A stretch of 40,345 nt of DNA from Selenomonas sp. oral taxon 126 (GCF_001683335.1 NZ_CP016201.1:61785-102129); one strand, 5' to 3'. Shown: positions 7,436 through 16,107, numbered from the stretch's first letter. A program made the numbers and translations. The notes: generated from the letters alone by a model not told the origin.

Positions 7436-8647
7436 CTACATCATCGCATCCATCGCATCAAAGATCGGCAGGAGTACCGATAGGACAACAAAGAAGATGA
7501 CCGCACCAACGAGGACGATCATCAGAGGCTCGGCAAGTGCCTCAATCCGCGCAGCATACGCCCCCGCCCTGCGGCGACAATAATCTGCCGCGTGCTGCAG
7601 GAGGCGTTCCAGATCGCCCGCCGCTTCGCCCGCAGCGAGCATCCCACGCAATATGGAGGGCAGATACGGCTCACACAGGACGATCTGCGCAAATGTGCGC
7701 CCCTCGACGAGGCTCTGCTCCATCCGCGCGAGATGGTGCACAATCGCGCGGTTATCCGTCACGGAGCGCACCAAACCAACAGCGCGGTCGAGACGAATCC
7801 CGCTGCGCAGGAGGAACGCAAGCGTGCGCAGGATCATCTGCCATGCGGAGAGTTTCACAAACATACCGAGCACAGGCACGCGCAGGAGGAGCGCATCGCC
7901 ATAGCGGCGCAGAGAGGGCACTCTGAGCAGCAGCGTCGCAGCGAACGCGATGCCGATAGCAACGGCAGGAACGAGATAGGGTTGCGCCGCAATGAGATCC
8001 GAAATCCCCAGCAGCATCCGCGTCGGCAGCGGCAGCTCCGTGCCAAGGTCGCGCAGGAGTGCGGCAAAGACCGGCAAGACGAACACCGTCATGACAAGCA
8101 CGGAAAGCGACGTCGCCGCAAGCAGGAAAAGCGGGTAGGCGAGCGCACTGCGCAGCGATTCACGCAGGACATGAGCCTCGGTGAGAGCGGCAGCTGCCTC
8201 CTGCAGGATCGTATCAAGCCGCCCGCTCTCCTCCCCTGCGCGCACCATCCCGACCAGACTCTCGGGGAATGCTGCAGGGCGCATCTCCATCGTCTGAGAG
8301 AGCGGCATGCCTCTCGACACCTCCGCATGAAGCGCGGCGATCAGCCGTCCGTAGGAGGATCGCTCGGACACGCCCGCGCGCAGATGTGCCAGCGCCTCAT
8401 GCACGGGAAGTCCCGCCTCGAGGAGCACCGCCAGTTCATGCAGGAATGCAATCCGCTCCTCTGCCGATATCCCCGCATGCACGCGCGGGACATTGGGCAG
8501 GTGAAAGCCGTTCTGCTCGCTGATCCGCAGCACAATCTTCCCCTCTGCCGCAAGGGCACGCACGGCCGCAGGCGCAGAGTCCGCCGTGATCGTGCCGCGC
8601 AGAGACATGCCACCCTCGGAACGCGCATGGTAGGAAAAGCACTTCAT
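7436..8647 (-). CDS. pilC: Type IV pilus / type II secretion inner-membrane protein PilC/GspF
   Basis: A 403-residue platform protein of the T2SSF family. Two copies of the domain are visible: residues about 63-185 (FLHELAVLLEAGLPVHEALAHL) and about 265-388 (LRTLAFLLRSGIRLDRAVGLV). Each is followed by a hydrophobic membrane stretch (YPLFLLAATSLSVLVMTVFVLPVF, and MIVLVGAVIFFVVLSVLLPIF at the end). In known systems the protein couples the assembly ATPase to pilin polymerisation. It overlaps the PilT-like gene by 4 bp. It is the last gene of the run: no pilin, prepilin peptidase or secretin follows before the terminator. Confidence 0.92.
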   Translation of the reverse strand: MKCFSYHARSEGGMSLRGTITADSAPAAVRALAAEGKIVLRISEQNGFHLPNVPRVHAGISAEERIAFLHELAVLLEAGLPVHEALAHLRAGVSERSSYGRLIAALHAEVSRGMPLSQTMEMRPAAFPESLVGMVRAGEESGRLDTILQEAAAALTEAHVLRESLRSALAYPLFLLAATSLSVLVMTVFVLPVFAALLRDLGTELPLPTRMLLGISDLIAAQPYLVPAVAIGIAFAATLLLRVPSLRRYGDALLLRVPVLGMFVKLSAWQMILRTLAFLLRSGIRLDRAVGLVRSVTDNRAIVHHLARMEQSLVEGRTFAQIVLCEPYLPSILRGMLAAGEAAGDLERLLQHAADYCRRRAGAYAARIEALAEPLMIVLVGAVIFFVVLSVLLPIFDAMDAMM

Positions 8648-9639
8648 GCGATCATGCCCTTTGCACGCAGCTCCTTCTCTGCCATCTCCGCCGTCTGCAT
8701 CCCCTGCGCCGCGCCGCTCATCATGACGGAGGGCAGCTGACTGTAGCTGCCCTGCCGCAGGATATTCCGCACAGCAGGCGTCGCACAGAGCGCCTCGAAT
8801 GCCGCAATCCGCCCGCCGCCCTTCTTCGGCAGGAGGCGCTGGGCAAAGATCCCCGTCAGAACATCGGCAAACTGCGCCCGCACCGTATCGCGTGCCTCGC
8901 TGGGGAACATCCCCTCCACGCGCAGCGCCGTCTGTGCCGCGCTCCGCGTATGGAGCGTCCCGAATACCAACACGCCTGTTGCAGCCGCCATCAGCGCCGC
9001 CTCCATCGTCGCTCGGTCGCGGATCTCCCCGACGAGGAGGATATCAGGATCCTCGCGCAGGGCGCTCCGCACGGCATCGGCAAACGAGGAGAAGTCACGC
9101 CCTGCCTCGCGCTGACTCAGAAACGAGTGCACAGGAGAAAAGACGTATTCTATGGGGTCTTCGAGCGTGATGATGTGCACGCTGCGCGTCTGATTGATCG
9201 CCTCAATCAGCGCTGCAAGGGTCGTCGTCTTGCCCGCGCCCGTCGCCCCGCAGATCAGCGCGAGCCCGTCGTGCGCCTCCGACAGAGATTGCAGTGCAGG
9301 CGGCATATGGATCTCCTCGGGCGTCATGATACGCGCGGGCAAAAGGCGCAGGGCAAGCCCCACGCCTTCCTGCATGCGGTAGACATTCCCGCGAAAACGC
9401 CGCCCCGCATATGTCCATGCGAAATCGACATCGCGCACACGGACAGCTGTGCGCTGCTCCTCAGTAAGCATTTCATGAAGCAGTAACTCCATGCACGCTG
9501 CGGTCGGGAGGAACGGCTCGGCAGCAAGCACGCCGTCACGGCGCACACGCACAGGCTGCTGCGGTGCCATATGCAGATCGGACGCCTCCGATGCAATCAT
9601 GCGGCGGAGAATATCCTCCCATGCCACGCTCTCATCCAT
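8644..9639 (-). CDS. pilT: PilT-type retraction ATPase
   Basis: A 331-residue hexameric ATPase. The start at 9639 gives MDESVAWEDILRRM, the usual PilT beginning; the longer upstream frame overlaps pilB and is a shadow. A PAS-like N-domain is followed by Walker A GATGAGKTT at 131-139, the Asp box ITLEDPIEY, Walker B ILLVGEIRD and the His box GTLHTRSA. This order is typical of PilT/PilU, and no zinc motif is present, as expected for this branch. It sits between pilB (8 bp overlap) and pilC (4 bp overlap). In known systems it powers pilus retraction and twitching. Confidence 0.93.
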   Translation of the reverse strand: MDESVAWEDILRRMIASEASDLHMAPQQPVRVRRDGVLAAEPFLPTAACMELLLHEMLTEEQRTAVRVRDVDFAWTYAGRRFRGNVYRMQEGVGLALRLLPARIMTPEEIHMPPALQSLSEAHDGLALICGATGAGKTTTLAALIEAINQTRSVHIITLEDPIEYVFSPVHSFLSQREAGRDFSSFADAVRSALREDPDILLVGEIRDRATMEAALMAAATGVLVFGTLHTRSAAQTALRVEGMFPSEARDTVRAQFADVLTGIFAQRLLPKKGGGRIAAFEALCATPAVRNILRQGSYSQLPSVMMSGAAQGMQTAEMAEKELRAKGMIA

Positions 9640-10876
9640 AGAGTGCCCTCCCCACCTCCGCGAGCGTCGTCTTGCCCACACACGCCTTTGCTGCGCCGTC
9701 CTGCCACAGCGTCGCCATGCCATCCCCCTCTGCCGCGCGACGTAGCGTCTCCTTGTCATGTGCCGCAAGAATCGCCGCGCGCAGCCGCTCCGTGACAGGC
9801 AGCACCTCATGAATCGCCATGCGCCCGCGATAGCCGCTGCCGTGACAGTGCACACAGCCCTGCCCGCGCGTGAGCTGCATCCCCTCATGATAGAGCTCGC
9901 CCAGCTGCATTGCCTCGCGGGAATCGCGTGAAATCGCGTATTCCTCAGAGCAGTGCGGACAGACACGCCGCACGAGCCGCTGTGCAATCACGCCCGAAAG
10001 GGTCGCCGCGAGCAGATAGGGTGGAACGCCCATCTCGATCATGCGAAAGACCGCCGAGACCGTATCCTCCGTATGCAGCGTCGAAAAGAGCGCGTGCCCC
10101 GTGAGTGCAATGCGCACCGCCATCTCCGCCGTCTCGCGATCGCGAATCTCGCCGAGTAAAATCTTCTGTGCATCCTGCCTGAGCGCCGCACGCAGTCCCG
10201 CGACAAAGGTCAGCCCCGCCTCCACATTTACCTGAAACTGACTAATGCCATCGAGCCGCCGTTCCACGGGATCCTCAAGCGTCATGATGTGACAGCTCGG
10301 CTCGTTCAGCGCCGAGAGCGCGGCGTAGAGCGTCGTCGTCTTGCCCGAGTTCATCGGTCCGCAGAGGAGGAGCAGTCCCGTCGGGCGGCGGATCAGTCGC
10401 TCGAAGATCTCCTGATTGTGCGGCGTAAAGCCCAGCTCCGCACAGCTGAGGAATCGCTCCGAGGCGTCCATAATGCGCACAACCATGCGCTCTCCCCCGA
10501 GTACGGGGAGCACCGCTACGCGCATATCGATCAGCCGCTCGCCATAGCGATAACGGATCTGCCCGTCCTGCGGGCGGTTGCGCTTTGCCGTGTCGATGCC
10601 CGCCATTACCTTCAGACGCGCGACAATGACGGGAGCAAGCTCCGGCGGAAAGCGGACGGGGCGCTCCGCCAGCAGCCCATCCACACGTATGCGAATCCGC
10701 AGCCCGCCGTCCATCGGCTCGAGGTGAACATCCGTCGCCTCCTCCGCGAGTGCCATGTCGAGGATCGCATTCACAAGCGTGAGCACCGCGCTGCCGCGTG
10801 CCCCATCCTCGCGCGAGCCGTGCCGCAGCTCACGTGCCGCCTCCACGACGAGCCGCTGTGCCGCCTCCCGCTCCAT
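9632..10876 (-). CDS. pilB: PilB/GspE-type assembly ATPase
   Basis: A 414-residue secretion ATPase. It carries Walker A (GPMNSGKTTT), the Asp box (MTLEDPVERRLDGISQFQVN), Walker B (ILLGEIRD), the His box (FSTLHTED) and a four-cysteine zinc site (CPHC, then CVHC 40 residues later). It lacks the long N-terminal MshEN/T2SSE_N region of standard PilB (about 550 residues) and starts close to the N2 domain. The ATG at 10876 has AAGGGG 8 bases upstream; ATG 10894 is an alternative. The gene lies 61 bases downstream of truA and overlaps pilT. Confidence 0.9.
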   Translation of the reverse strand: MEREAAQRLVVEAARELRHGSREDGARGSAVLTLVNAILDMALAEEATDVHLEPMDGGLRIRIRVDGLLAERPVRFPPELAPVIVARLKVMAGIDTAKRNRPQDGQIRYRYGERLIDMRVAVLPVLGGERMVVRIMDASERFLSCAELGFTPHNQEIFERLIRRPTGLLLLCGPMNSGKTTTLYAALSALNEPSCHIMTLEDPVERRLDGISQFQVNVEAGLTFVAGLRAALRQDAQKILLGEIRDRETAEMAVRIALTGHALFSTLHTEDTVSAVFRMIEMGVPPYLLAATLSGVIAQRLVRRVCPHCSEEYAISRDSREAMQLGELYHEGMQLTRGQGCVHCHGSGYRGRMAIHEVLPVTERLRAAILAAHDKETLRRAAEGDGMATLWQDGAAKACVGKTTLAEVGRALYG

Positions 10877-10937
10877 GCCAATCGCCCCTTTCATCGTTAC
10901 ACGCGCTTCATCAACGCCGCGAACATAACACAGCCAC

Positions 10938-11696
10938 TCACTCCGCATAGTCCACACTGACGAGATAGAGCCCGCAGGCGGGCGCCGTCGGGCTCGCAAG
11001 CCGCCGATCCCGCGCGGCAAAGATCTCGGCAAAGCGCTCCACCGAGATGCGCCCAAGCCCCACACTCACCACCGTGCTCATGATATTGCGCACCATGTGA
11101 TAGAGGAAGCCGTTGCCGTGGAGATAGCACGAGAGCCGCCCCGCCCCCTCCTCCGTCAGGCGTATCTCATCGAGCGTGCGCACGGGCGACATTGGTGCGC
11201 CGCCCGCCGCACGAAAGGACGAATAGTCATGTGTCCCGACGAGCAGCGCAAGCGCCGCGCGCATCGCCTCCACATCGAGCGGCTGAAAAATCTGCCACGC
11301 ATAATTGCGCATGAACGGGTCAGGTACTGTGCACTGCGCGAGCCGATAGACATACGCCTTGCCCGTCGCAGAGTGGCGCGCACTGAAATCCCGCGCCGCC
11401 TCCCACGCCTCCGTGACGACAATGTCGGGCGGCAGGAGTCCGTTCACCGCACGCGGCAGCCGCTCCACAGGAATGCGCCCATCCGTAAAAAAGTTCACCA
11501 CCTGCCCGTAGGCATGCACGCCCGCATCCGTCCGCCCTGCGGCAGCGAGTTCCACCTCCTCCGCACAGACCTTCCTAAGCGCGCATTCGAGCACATTCTG
11601 CACAGCGACGACGGGCGGCATCTGCCGCTGAAAGCCGTGGTAGTTTGTCCCGTCATAGGCGACCTTCAGCGCGATATTGCGCGCACGCGCCTTCAT
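10938..11696 (-). CDS. truA: tRNA pseudouridine(38-40) synthase TruA
   Basis: A 252-residue enzyme that makes pseudouridine at positions 38-40 of the tRNA anticodon arm. The catalytic motif GRTDAGVHA is present with Asp57, after the family start VAYDGTNYHGFQRQ. FLYHMVRNIM and the C-terminal PPAPA-like SPTAPACGLYL segment also match TruA. The ATG at 11696 is preferred, 14 bases after the ecfT stop; a TTG at 11720 would overlap ecfT. The coupling ecfT-truA is a common Firmicute arrangement. Confidence 0.95.
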   Translation of the reverse strand: MKARARNIALKVAYDGTNYHGFQRQMPPVVAVQNVLECALRKVCAEEVELAAAGRTDAGVHAYGQVVNFFTDGRIPVERLPRAVNGLLPPDIVVTEAWEAARDFSARHSATGKAYVYRLAQCTVPDPFMRNYAWQIFQPLDVEAMRAALALLVGTHDYSSFRAAGGAPMSPVRTLDEIRLTEEGAGRLSCYLHGNGFLYHMVRNIMSTVVSVGLGRISVERFAEIFAARDRRLASPTAPACGLYLVSVDYAE

Positions 11697-11709
11697 CCGT
11701 TCCACGTTC

Positions 11710-12525
11710 TCAGGGCGCAATGCTCAGCCCTCCGAGACTCAGGGCACAGATCCCCGCCGCACCGGCAAAGAAAATGGCAATCGCCAGATAGTCGAGCCGT
11801 CCCGTACGCAGCTCCTTCATCTGCGTACGCCCCTCGCCGCCGCGATAGCAACGCGCCTCCATCGCAAGCGCGAGCTCATCCGCACGGCGGAATGCCGAGA
11901 GGAAGAGCGGCACGAGCACAGGCACGACGGCCTTGAGGCGCTGCACAATATTCCCACGCTCAAAATCCGCACCGCGCGCCTTCTGCGCCTTCATAATGCG
12001 ATCCAGCTCCTCGAGCAGCGTCGGCACGAAGCGCAGGGCAATCGTCATCATCATCGCGAGCTCGTGCACCGGCACATGGATGCGGCGCAGCGGCGAGAGC
12101 AGCGCCTCCAATCCGTCCGTCAGGCGCAGCGGACTCGTCGTCAGCGTGAGCAGCGTGCTGAGCAGGATGAGCAACACGAGGCGCAGACCGATGTACGCGC
12201 CGCGTGCAACGCCCTCCCATGTCGCCGCAAACGGGCCAATCCGAAACAGCTCCGCGCCCGGCGTCATAAAGAGATGCACGCCGAACGTAAAGAGCACAAT
12301 CCAGAGGATCGGGCGAATGGAGCGCAGCTGCATCCCGAGCGGCACCTTGGAAAACACCATCAGAAGCGCAACACACACGGAGAGCGCAACAAAGCCCACT
12401 ACATTTTCCACAAAGAAGATGAGGAGCAAAAAGAAAAAGAGCAACACCATCTTCACACGCGGATCCATGCGGTGCAGAAAGGAGTCCCCGGGCAAATAGC
12501 GTCCAATTTGAATATCATTAAGCAC
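11710..12525 (-). CDS. ecfT: Energy-coupling factor transporter membrane protein EcfT
   Basis: A 271-residue membrane protein that joins vitamin-binding S subunits to the EcfA ATPases. The GTG at 12525 is chosen because GGAAGTGA lies upstream at a good distance and it gives the family-like start (M/V)LNDIQIGRYLPGDSFLHRMDPRVK; a TTG at 12531 is the alternative. Four to five membrane helices, then the coupling helices with the two family motifs: KAQKARGADF and AMEARCYRGG, where the second carries ARC in place of the usual ARG. The EcfA1/A2 genes would be expected upstream but are not adjacent; a different gene lies divergently there, so this EcfT is separated from its ATPases. Confidence 0.93.
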   Translation of the reverse strand: MLNDIQIGRYLPGDSFLHRMDPRVKMVLLFFFLLLIFFVENVVGFVALSVCVALLMVFSKVPLGMQLRSIRPILWIVLFTFGVHLFMTPGAELFRIGPFAATWEGVARGAYIGLRLVLLILLSTLLTLTTSPLRLTDGLEALLSPLRRIHVPVHELAMMMTIALRFVPTLLEELDRIMKAQKARGADFERGNIVQRLKAVVPVLVPLFLSAFRRADELALAMEARCYRGGEGRTQMKELRTGRLDYLAIAIFFAGAAGICALSLGGLSIAP

Positions 12526-12554
12526 GAACAATCACTTCCAACTTTGTTTTTTTC

Positions 12555-12563
12555 ATTATAACA
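12555..12563 (-). promoter_or_regulatory. Extended -10 promoter for ecfT-truA-pil
   Basis: On the minus strand TGTTATAAT forms a perfect extended -10 about 30 bases before the ecfT start. A second TATAAT lies just upstream. No clear -35 is seen. Confidence 0.5.
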
Positions 12564-12602
12564 TTATAGCGCCCCTTTTTCATTTCTTTTTCTTAGAATC
12601 TA

Positions 12603-12611
12603 TGCTATACT
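12603..12611 (+). promoter_or_regulatory. Extended -10 promoter for the EAL-HDOD gene
   Basis: TGCTATACT is a good extended -10, leaving an untranslated leader of about 85 bases. A second TATAAT at 12684-12689 abuts the GGAGG ribosome site and is too close to the ATG to be a normal promoter. Confidence 0.45.
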
Positions 12612-12703
12612 ACCTCCATATCTACGATACTACAATAATACCTTTCGAATCATCTATTCCGGAAGAGACAATGATAAAACTAATATAATGGAGGCGTAAT
12701 TAT

Positions 12704-13927
12704 ATGGAAGAAGCATTTATCGGGCGACAGGCCATATTAGATCAGCAAAAGAAAGTATATGCGTACGAAATCCTCTTTCGCAGCGGTCTCAAAAATGCCT
12801 TTGACCCCAACCTCGACGGCAACATTGCAACGCAAAGCGTCATGGTCAACGCCATGCTTGACTTCGGCATGAACAAGCTCGTCTCGGACAAGCGCGCATT
12901 CATCAACTTCACGGAGCAGAACCTCCTGACCCGCGCGCCGAAACTCCTCCCGTCGGAAAACGTCGTTGTGGAGATTCTTGAGACTGTGCAGCCCACGCCC
13001 GAGATCTTGGCGGTCGTACAGGAGCTGAAAGAGGCGGGCTACAAGATCGCCCTCGACGACTTTGTCCTCCTGCCCGGCTATGAACCGCTCATCGAGATGG
13101 CGGACATCATCAAGGTCGACTTCCGCATCACAGCGGATCCCGAAGAGCGCAAAAGCATGCGCGAGATTTTGCCGAAGCATGTCCGTCTGCTGGCAGAGAA
13201 AATCGAGACCGAGGAGGAATTCCAGCAGGCGCTCGAATACGGCTACGTCCTCTTTCAGGGATATTTCTTCTGCAAGCCCGCAGTCCTGCATCAGAAGCGC
13301 CTCACGAGCAACGCACTTTCGAAGATACGTCTCCTGCGGGAGGTCAACCGACAGAACGTCGACTTCTCCGCCATCACCGGCGTCATCTCCTCGGATACGA
13401 ATCTCGTTCACAAGCTGCTCACCTACATCAACTCCGCAGGCATCGGGCTCACGAATCATGTATCCAACCTCAAGCAGGCGACCGTCCTCCTTGGCACGAG
13501 CGGCGTACTCCGCTGGGTGACACTCGTCAGCCTCCAGACCTTCTCCGAAGACAAGCCGCCCGAGCTCTTCACCCTCTCACTTCTGCGTGCAAAGTTCTGC
13601 GAACTCATCGCGCAGAGTCTCAAGCGCCCCGGACTTACGCCGGACACGGGCTTCCTGCTCGGTATGTTCTCGCTGCTTGATGTGCTGCTCAGCCTCCCCA
13701 TGGAGGATGTCCTCAAGGAAGTTGCTCTCGCAGACGATATCAATGCGGCACTCCTCGGCGAGGACAACGATCTGCGTCGCCTCCTCGACCTCGTTGTCGC
13801 CTATGAAAAAGGCGATTGGGATGCGGTCATCACGTGCAGCGACCGCCTAAACCTTCCTGCTGACCAGCTGAAACCGACCTATGATAATGTGCTTGAGTGG
13901 TACAACGTACTTCAAAGCATCAGCTGA
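12704..13927 (+). CDS. EAL-HDOD signalling protein (YuxH-like), EAL domain degenerate
   Basis: A 407-residue cytoplasmic protein. Residues 1 to about 200 are an EAL domain with the signature changed to YEILFR, plus FINF, VVEILET, KIALDDF, IKVDF, LAEKIET and QGYFFCKP. The key catalytic Glu is kept only in part, as in YuxH-type proteins thought not to cleave cyclic di-GMP. Residues about 205-390 are an HDOD domain (LVHKLLTYINSAGIG, LKQATVLLGTSGVLRWVTLVSL). The start has GGAGG at 12690-12694. It converges with an HD-GYP gene through one terminator, so two signalling proteins sit tail to tail. The target is not known. Confidence 0.92.
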   Translation: MEEAFIGRQAILDQQKKVYAYEILFRSGLKNAFDPNLDGNIATQSVMVNAMLDFGMNKLVSDKRAFINFTEQNLLTRAPKLLPSENVVVEILETVQPTPEILAVVQELKEAGYKIALDDFVLLPGYEPLIEMADIIKVDFRITADPEERKSMREILPKHVRLLAEKIETEEEFQQALEYGYVLFQGYFFCKPAVLHQKRLTSNALSKIRLLREVNRQNVDFSAITGVISSDTNLVHKLLTYINSAGIGLTNHVSNLKQATVLLGTSGVLRWVTLVSLQTFSEDKPPELFTLSLLRAKFCELIAQSLKRPGLTPDTGFLLGMFSLLDVLLSLPMEDVLKEVALADDINAALLGEDNDLRRLLDLVVAYEKGDWDAVITCSDRLNLPADQLKPTYDNVLEWYNVLQSIS

Positions 13928-13945
13928 TACCGTCTGATGCCATCG

Positions 13946-13979
13946 AAAAAGCCCATCGGAGCGATCCGATGGGCTTTTT
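13946..13979. terminator. Perfect bidirectional terminator
   Basis: Fifteen paired bases (13946-13960 with 13965-13979) around a GCGA loop, with A5 on the left and T5 on the right. It serves the EAL-HDOD gene and the HD-GYP gene from both sides. Confidence 0.92.
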
Positions 13980-13993
13980 GCGTGGCATGCAGA

Positions 13994-15079
13994 TTATTTT
14001 GGGTTGTACTCGATGATCGTGATCTTCTTGTTCTCGTTGAGGTCGATCACCTCGTCCTCCGAGATCGTGACGATTGGGAGCGGCACAACACCGTGCGGAT
14101 ACGCCGTGATCGTGCCCTCGCGATGATTGCTGAGGAGCACGCGCGAACCGAGGAATGCATTCTTGATATTCATCAGCACAGGGATGCAGACCTGCGGATC
14201 GAGCGCCGTATACATCTGGCGCGCGATCTCCGACACTGCATCGAACGGCGTGCGGCGTGGATAGCCCTCGCGCTCAACCGTGATATTATCATAGAGATCT
14301 GCAACAGCAATGATGCGGGCATAGAGGTGGATATCCTCGCCGGCGATATTGAACGGGAAGCCGCTCCCATCCATCCGCTCGTGATGCTGCAGCGCGGCAA
14401 GGCGCACGCCCTCGGTCAATCCCGCGACATTTCTGAGGATCTGCGCCCCATCCACAGTGTGCTGGATATAGCGCTCATAATCCTCGCCCGTGAGCGTATC
14501 AATATTCTTTTCGAGCAGGCGCTGATCGAACCTCGACTTGCCGACATCGTGCAGGAAGCCCGCGAGAACGATATCCTTTGCCGTCTCACGATCCAGCTTC
14601 ATCCACTTCGCAATAACGCCCGAGAGAATCGACACGCGCAGCGAGTGGTTGTAGATGTCGCTCGCCAGATGATTGACCTCGTTCAGATAGTCAATCGTCC
14701 CGCTACGGCGTGAGAGCGGCAGGAGATCTGTCTGCACCATCTCGTTCGTCTCGGTAACGGGCACATTCCCCGTCTTCTTCGTCTCCTCAAAGATGGATTT
14801 CGCCGTCCCGACCACATTCTCATACTGCTTGATAAAGAGATTGCTACGCGAGAAGATCGGCGACCGGTCCTCCTTCAGCTCCGTCTCATCCTTAATGTAG
14901 ACAACAGGAATCTTCAAGAACCTTAGGCGCGTGATATGCGCCGCCGTCAGCTCCGTATTCTCCGATACAACAACCACACGTTTGGCATTGACGATCGTTC
15001 GCGCAAGTATCATTCCATTTTCAAGATCGTCCACGGATATTGCACGCAAGGTAAGCCCTCCCTCGATTTTCCTCTTCAT
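13994..15079 (-). CDS. HD-GYP domain cyclic-di-GMP phosphodiesterase
   Basis: A 361-residue protein. The HD-GYP domain begins near residue 130 and keeps the metal-binding and signature residues: HSLRVS near 145, HDVGK at 177-181, HTVDG near 207, HHERMDGSGFP at 232-242 (GYP varied to GFP) and AVADLYDNI near 259. All core residues for activity are present. The N-terminal 120 residues contain an ALVRTIVN-like DUF3391-type start and a linker without membrane segments. It should hydrolyse cyclic di-GMP in the cytoplasm. No clean promoter or ribosome site was identified upstream of ATG 15079. It converges with the EAL-HDOD gene. Confidence 0.9.
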   Translation of the reverse strand: MKRKIEGGLTLRAISVDDLENGMILARTIVNAKRVVVVSENTELTAAHITRLRFLKIPVVYIKDETELKEDRSPIFSRSNLFIKQYENVVGTAKSIFEETKKTGNVPVTETNEMVQTDLLPLSRRSGTIDYLNEVNHLASDIYNHSLRVSILSGVIAKWMKLDRETAKDIVLAGFLHDVGKSRFDQRLLEKNIDTLTGEDYERYIQHTVDGAQILRNVAGLTEGVRLAALQHHERMDGSGFPFNIAGEDIHLYARIIAVADLYDNITVEREGYPRRTPFDAVSEIARQMYTALDPQVCIPVLMNIKNAFLGSRVLLSNHREGTITAYPHGVVPLPIVTISEDEVIDLNENKKITIIEYNPK

Positions 15080-15151
15080 TACGTACGAAACTATTGCACC
15101 TATAAATATTTCGCCCTTTATGAAAAAAACCCTGCCTGTCCAAAATAAAAC

Positions 15152-15181
15152 TTGACTTTATTTTAATCTATGACGTATAAT
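15152..15181 (+). promoter_or_regulatory. Promoter of the amino-acid ABC operon
   Basis: TTGACT (15152-15157), 18 bases, then TATAAT (15176-15181), 55 bases before the start at 15237. AAGGAG lies at 15221-15226. Confidence 0.75.
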
Positions 15182-15236
15182 AACCTACGTCAACACTTTA
15201 TCTCACTAAAGCAACAAATTAAGGAGAGATGCGGAG

Positions 15237-16040
15237 ATGAACTGGAAAAATATATTTACGGGCGCGGCGGTCTTTGCGCTGTCGGCAGCCCTCCTCACGG
15301 GCTGCGGCAGTGAAAAGGCACCTTCGACGGACAATGCGGCAGAGATGGGCAAGATCGTGGTCGGACTCGACGACAACTTCCCACCGATGGGCTTCAAGAA
15401 CGAGAAGAACGAGATCGTCGGCTTCGATGTCGACCTCGCAAAGGAGGCGGCGAAGCGTCTCGGACGCGAGGTAGAGTTCAAGGCGATCGACTGGTCGAGC
15501 AAGGAGGCGGAGCTCAAGAGTGGCCGCGTCCAGATTCTCTGGAACGGTCTCGACATCACCGAGAAGCGTAAGGAGAATATGCTCTTCTCGAATCCCTACA
15601 TGGACAACCGTCAGATCATCTTCGTAAAGAAGGGCAACACCGCCGTCACGGATGAGAAGAGCCTCGCAGGCAAGACAGTCGGCACGCAGAGCGCCGGCAC
15701 CGCCGAGGAGTACATCGACGCAACGGACTTCTACAAGAACGAGGTCAAGGAGGTCAAGAAGTACCCCGACTATGTTGCGGCGTTCATGGATCTCGAGAAC
15801 GGTCGTCTGGATGCCGTCATCGGCGATGAGATCGTCGGCCGCTACTACATGAGCAAGCACCCCGAGGAGATCGAGGCGCTCGACGTTGTGGTCGGCCCCA
15901 CGAGCGAGTTCGGCATTGCATTCGCCAAGGACAACACTGCCCTGCGCGATGAGGTTCAGAAAGTCCTCGACGAGATGAAGAAGGACGGCACGATGGCAAA
16001 GATCTCGACCGAGTGGTTCACGAAGGACATCACGAAATAA
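15237..16040 (+). CDS. Polar amino-acid ABC transporter substrate-binding lipoprotein
   Basis: A 267-residue lipoprotein of the SBP_bac_3 family. Signal peptide, then lipobox LLTGC with Cys23. The mature part shows the family pattern: IVVGLDDNFPPMGF at the start, GFDVDLAKEAAKRLG, the ligand-contact region WNGLDITEKRKENMLFSNPY, and GTQSAGTAEEY at the second lobe. It is expected to capture a polar amino acid (cystine, glutamine or similar) outside the membrane; the sequence does not fix which. A hairpin with a T-run follows and may lower expression of the permease genes relative to this gene. Confidence 0.93.
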   Translation: MNWKNIFTGAAVFALSAALLTGCGSEKAPSTDNAAEMGKIVVGLDDNFPPMGFKNEKNEIVGFDVDLAKEAAKRLGREVEFKAIDWSSKEAELKSGRVQILWNGLDITEKRKENMLFSNPYMDNRQIIFVKKGNTAVTDEKSLAGKTVGTQSAGTAEEYIDATDFYKNEVKEVKKYPDYVAAFMDLENGRLDAVIGDEIVGRYYMSKHPEEIEALDVVVGPTSEFGIAFAKDNTALRDEVQKVLDEMKKDGTMAKISTEWFTKDITK

Positions 16041-16055
16041 AAATAAGGTAGAAGG

Positions 16056-16085
16056 GGCTGCCGCTCCGCGCGGCAGTCTCTTTTT
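16056..16085 (+). terminator. Intercistronic hairpin with T-run (partial terminator)
   Basis: CTGCCGC (16058-16064) pairs with GCGGCAG (16070-16076), followed by TCTCTTTTT. It lies between the binding protein and the permease of one operon, so read-through is likely partial. Confidence 0.65.
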
Positions 16086-16107
16086 GCCTGCAAGGATGAA
16101 ATAATTG

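Noticed and set aside
7592-8740. A 382-residue plus-strand frame opposite pilC
   Set aside because: Antisense shadow of a recognisable T2SSF protein.
12532-12703. A riboswitch upstream of ecfT or the EAL-HDOD gene
   Set aside because: The leaders are short and AT-rich, with promoter elements but no conserved aptamer core.
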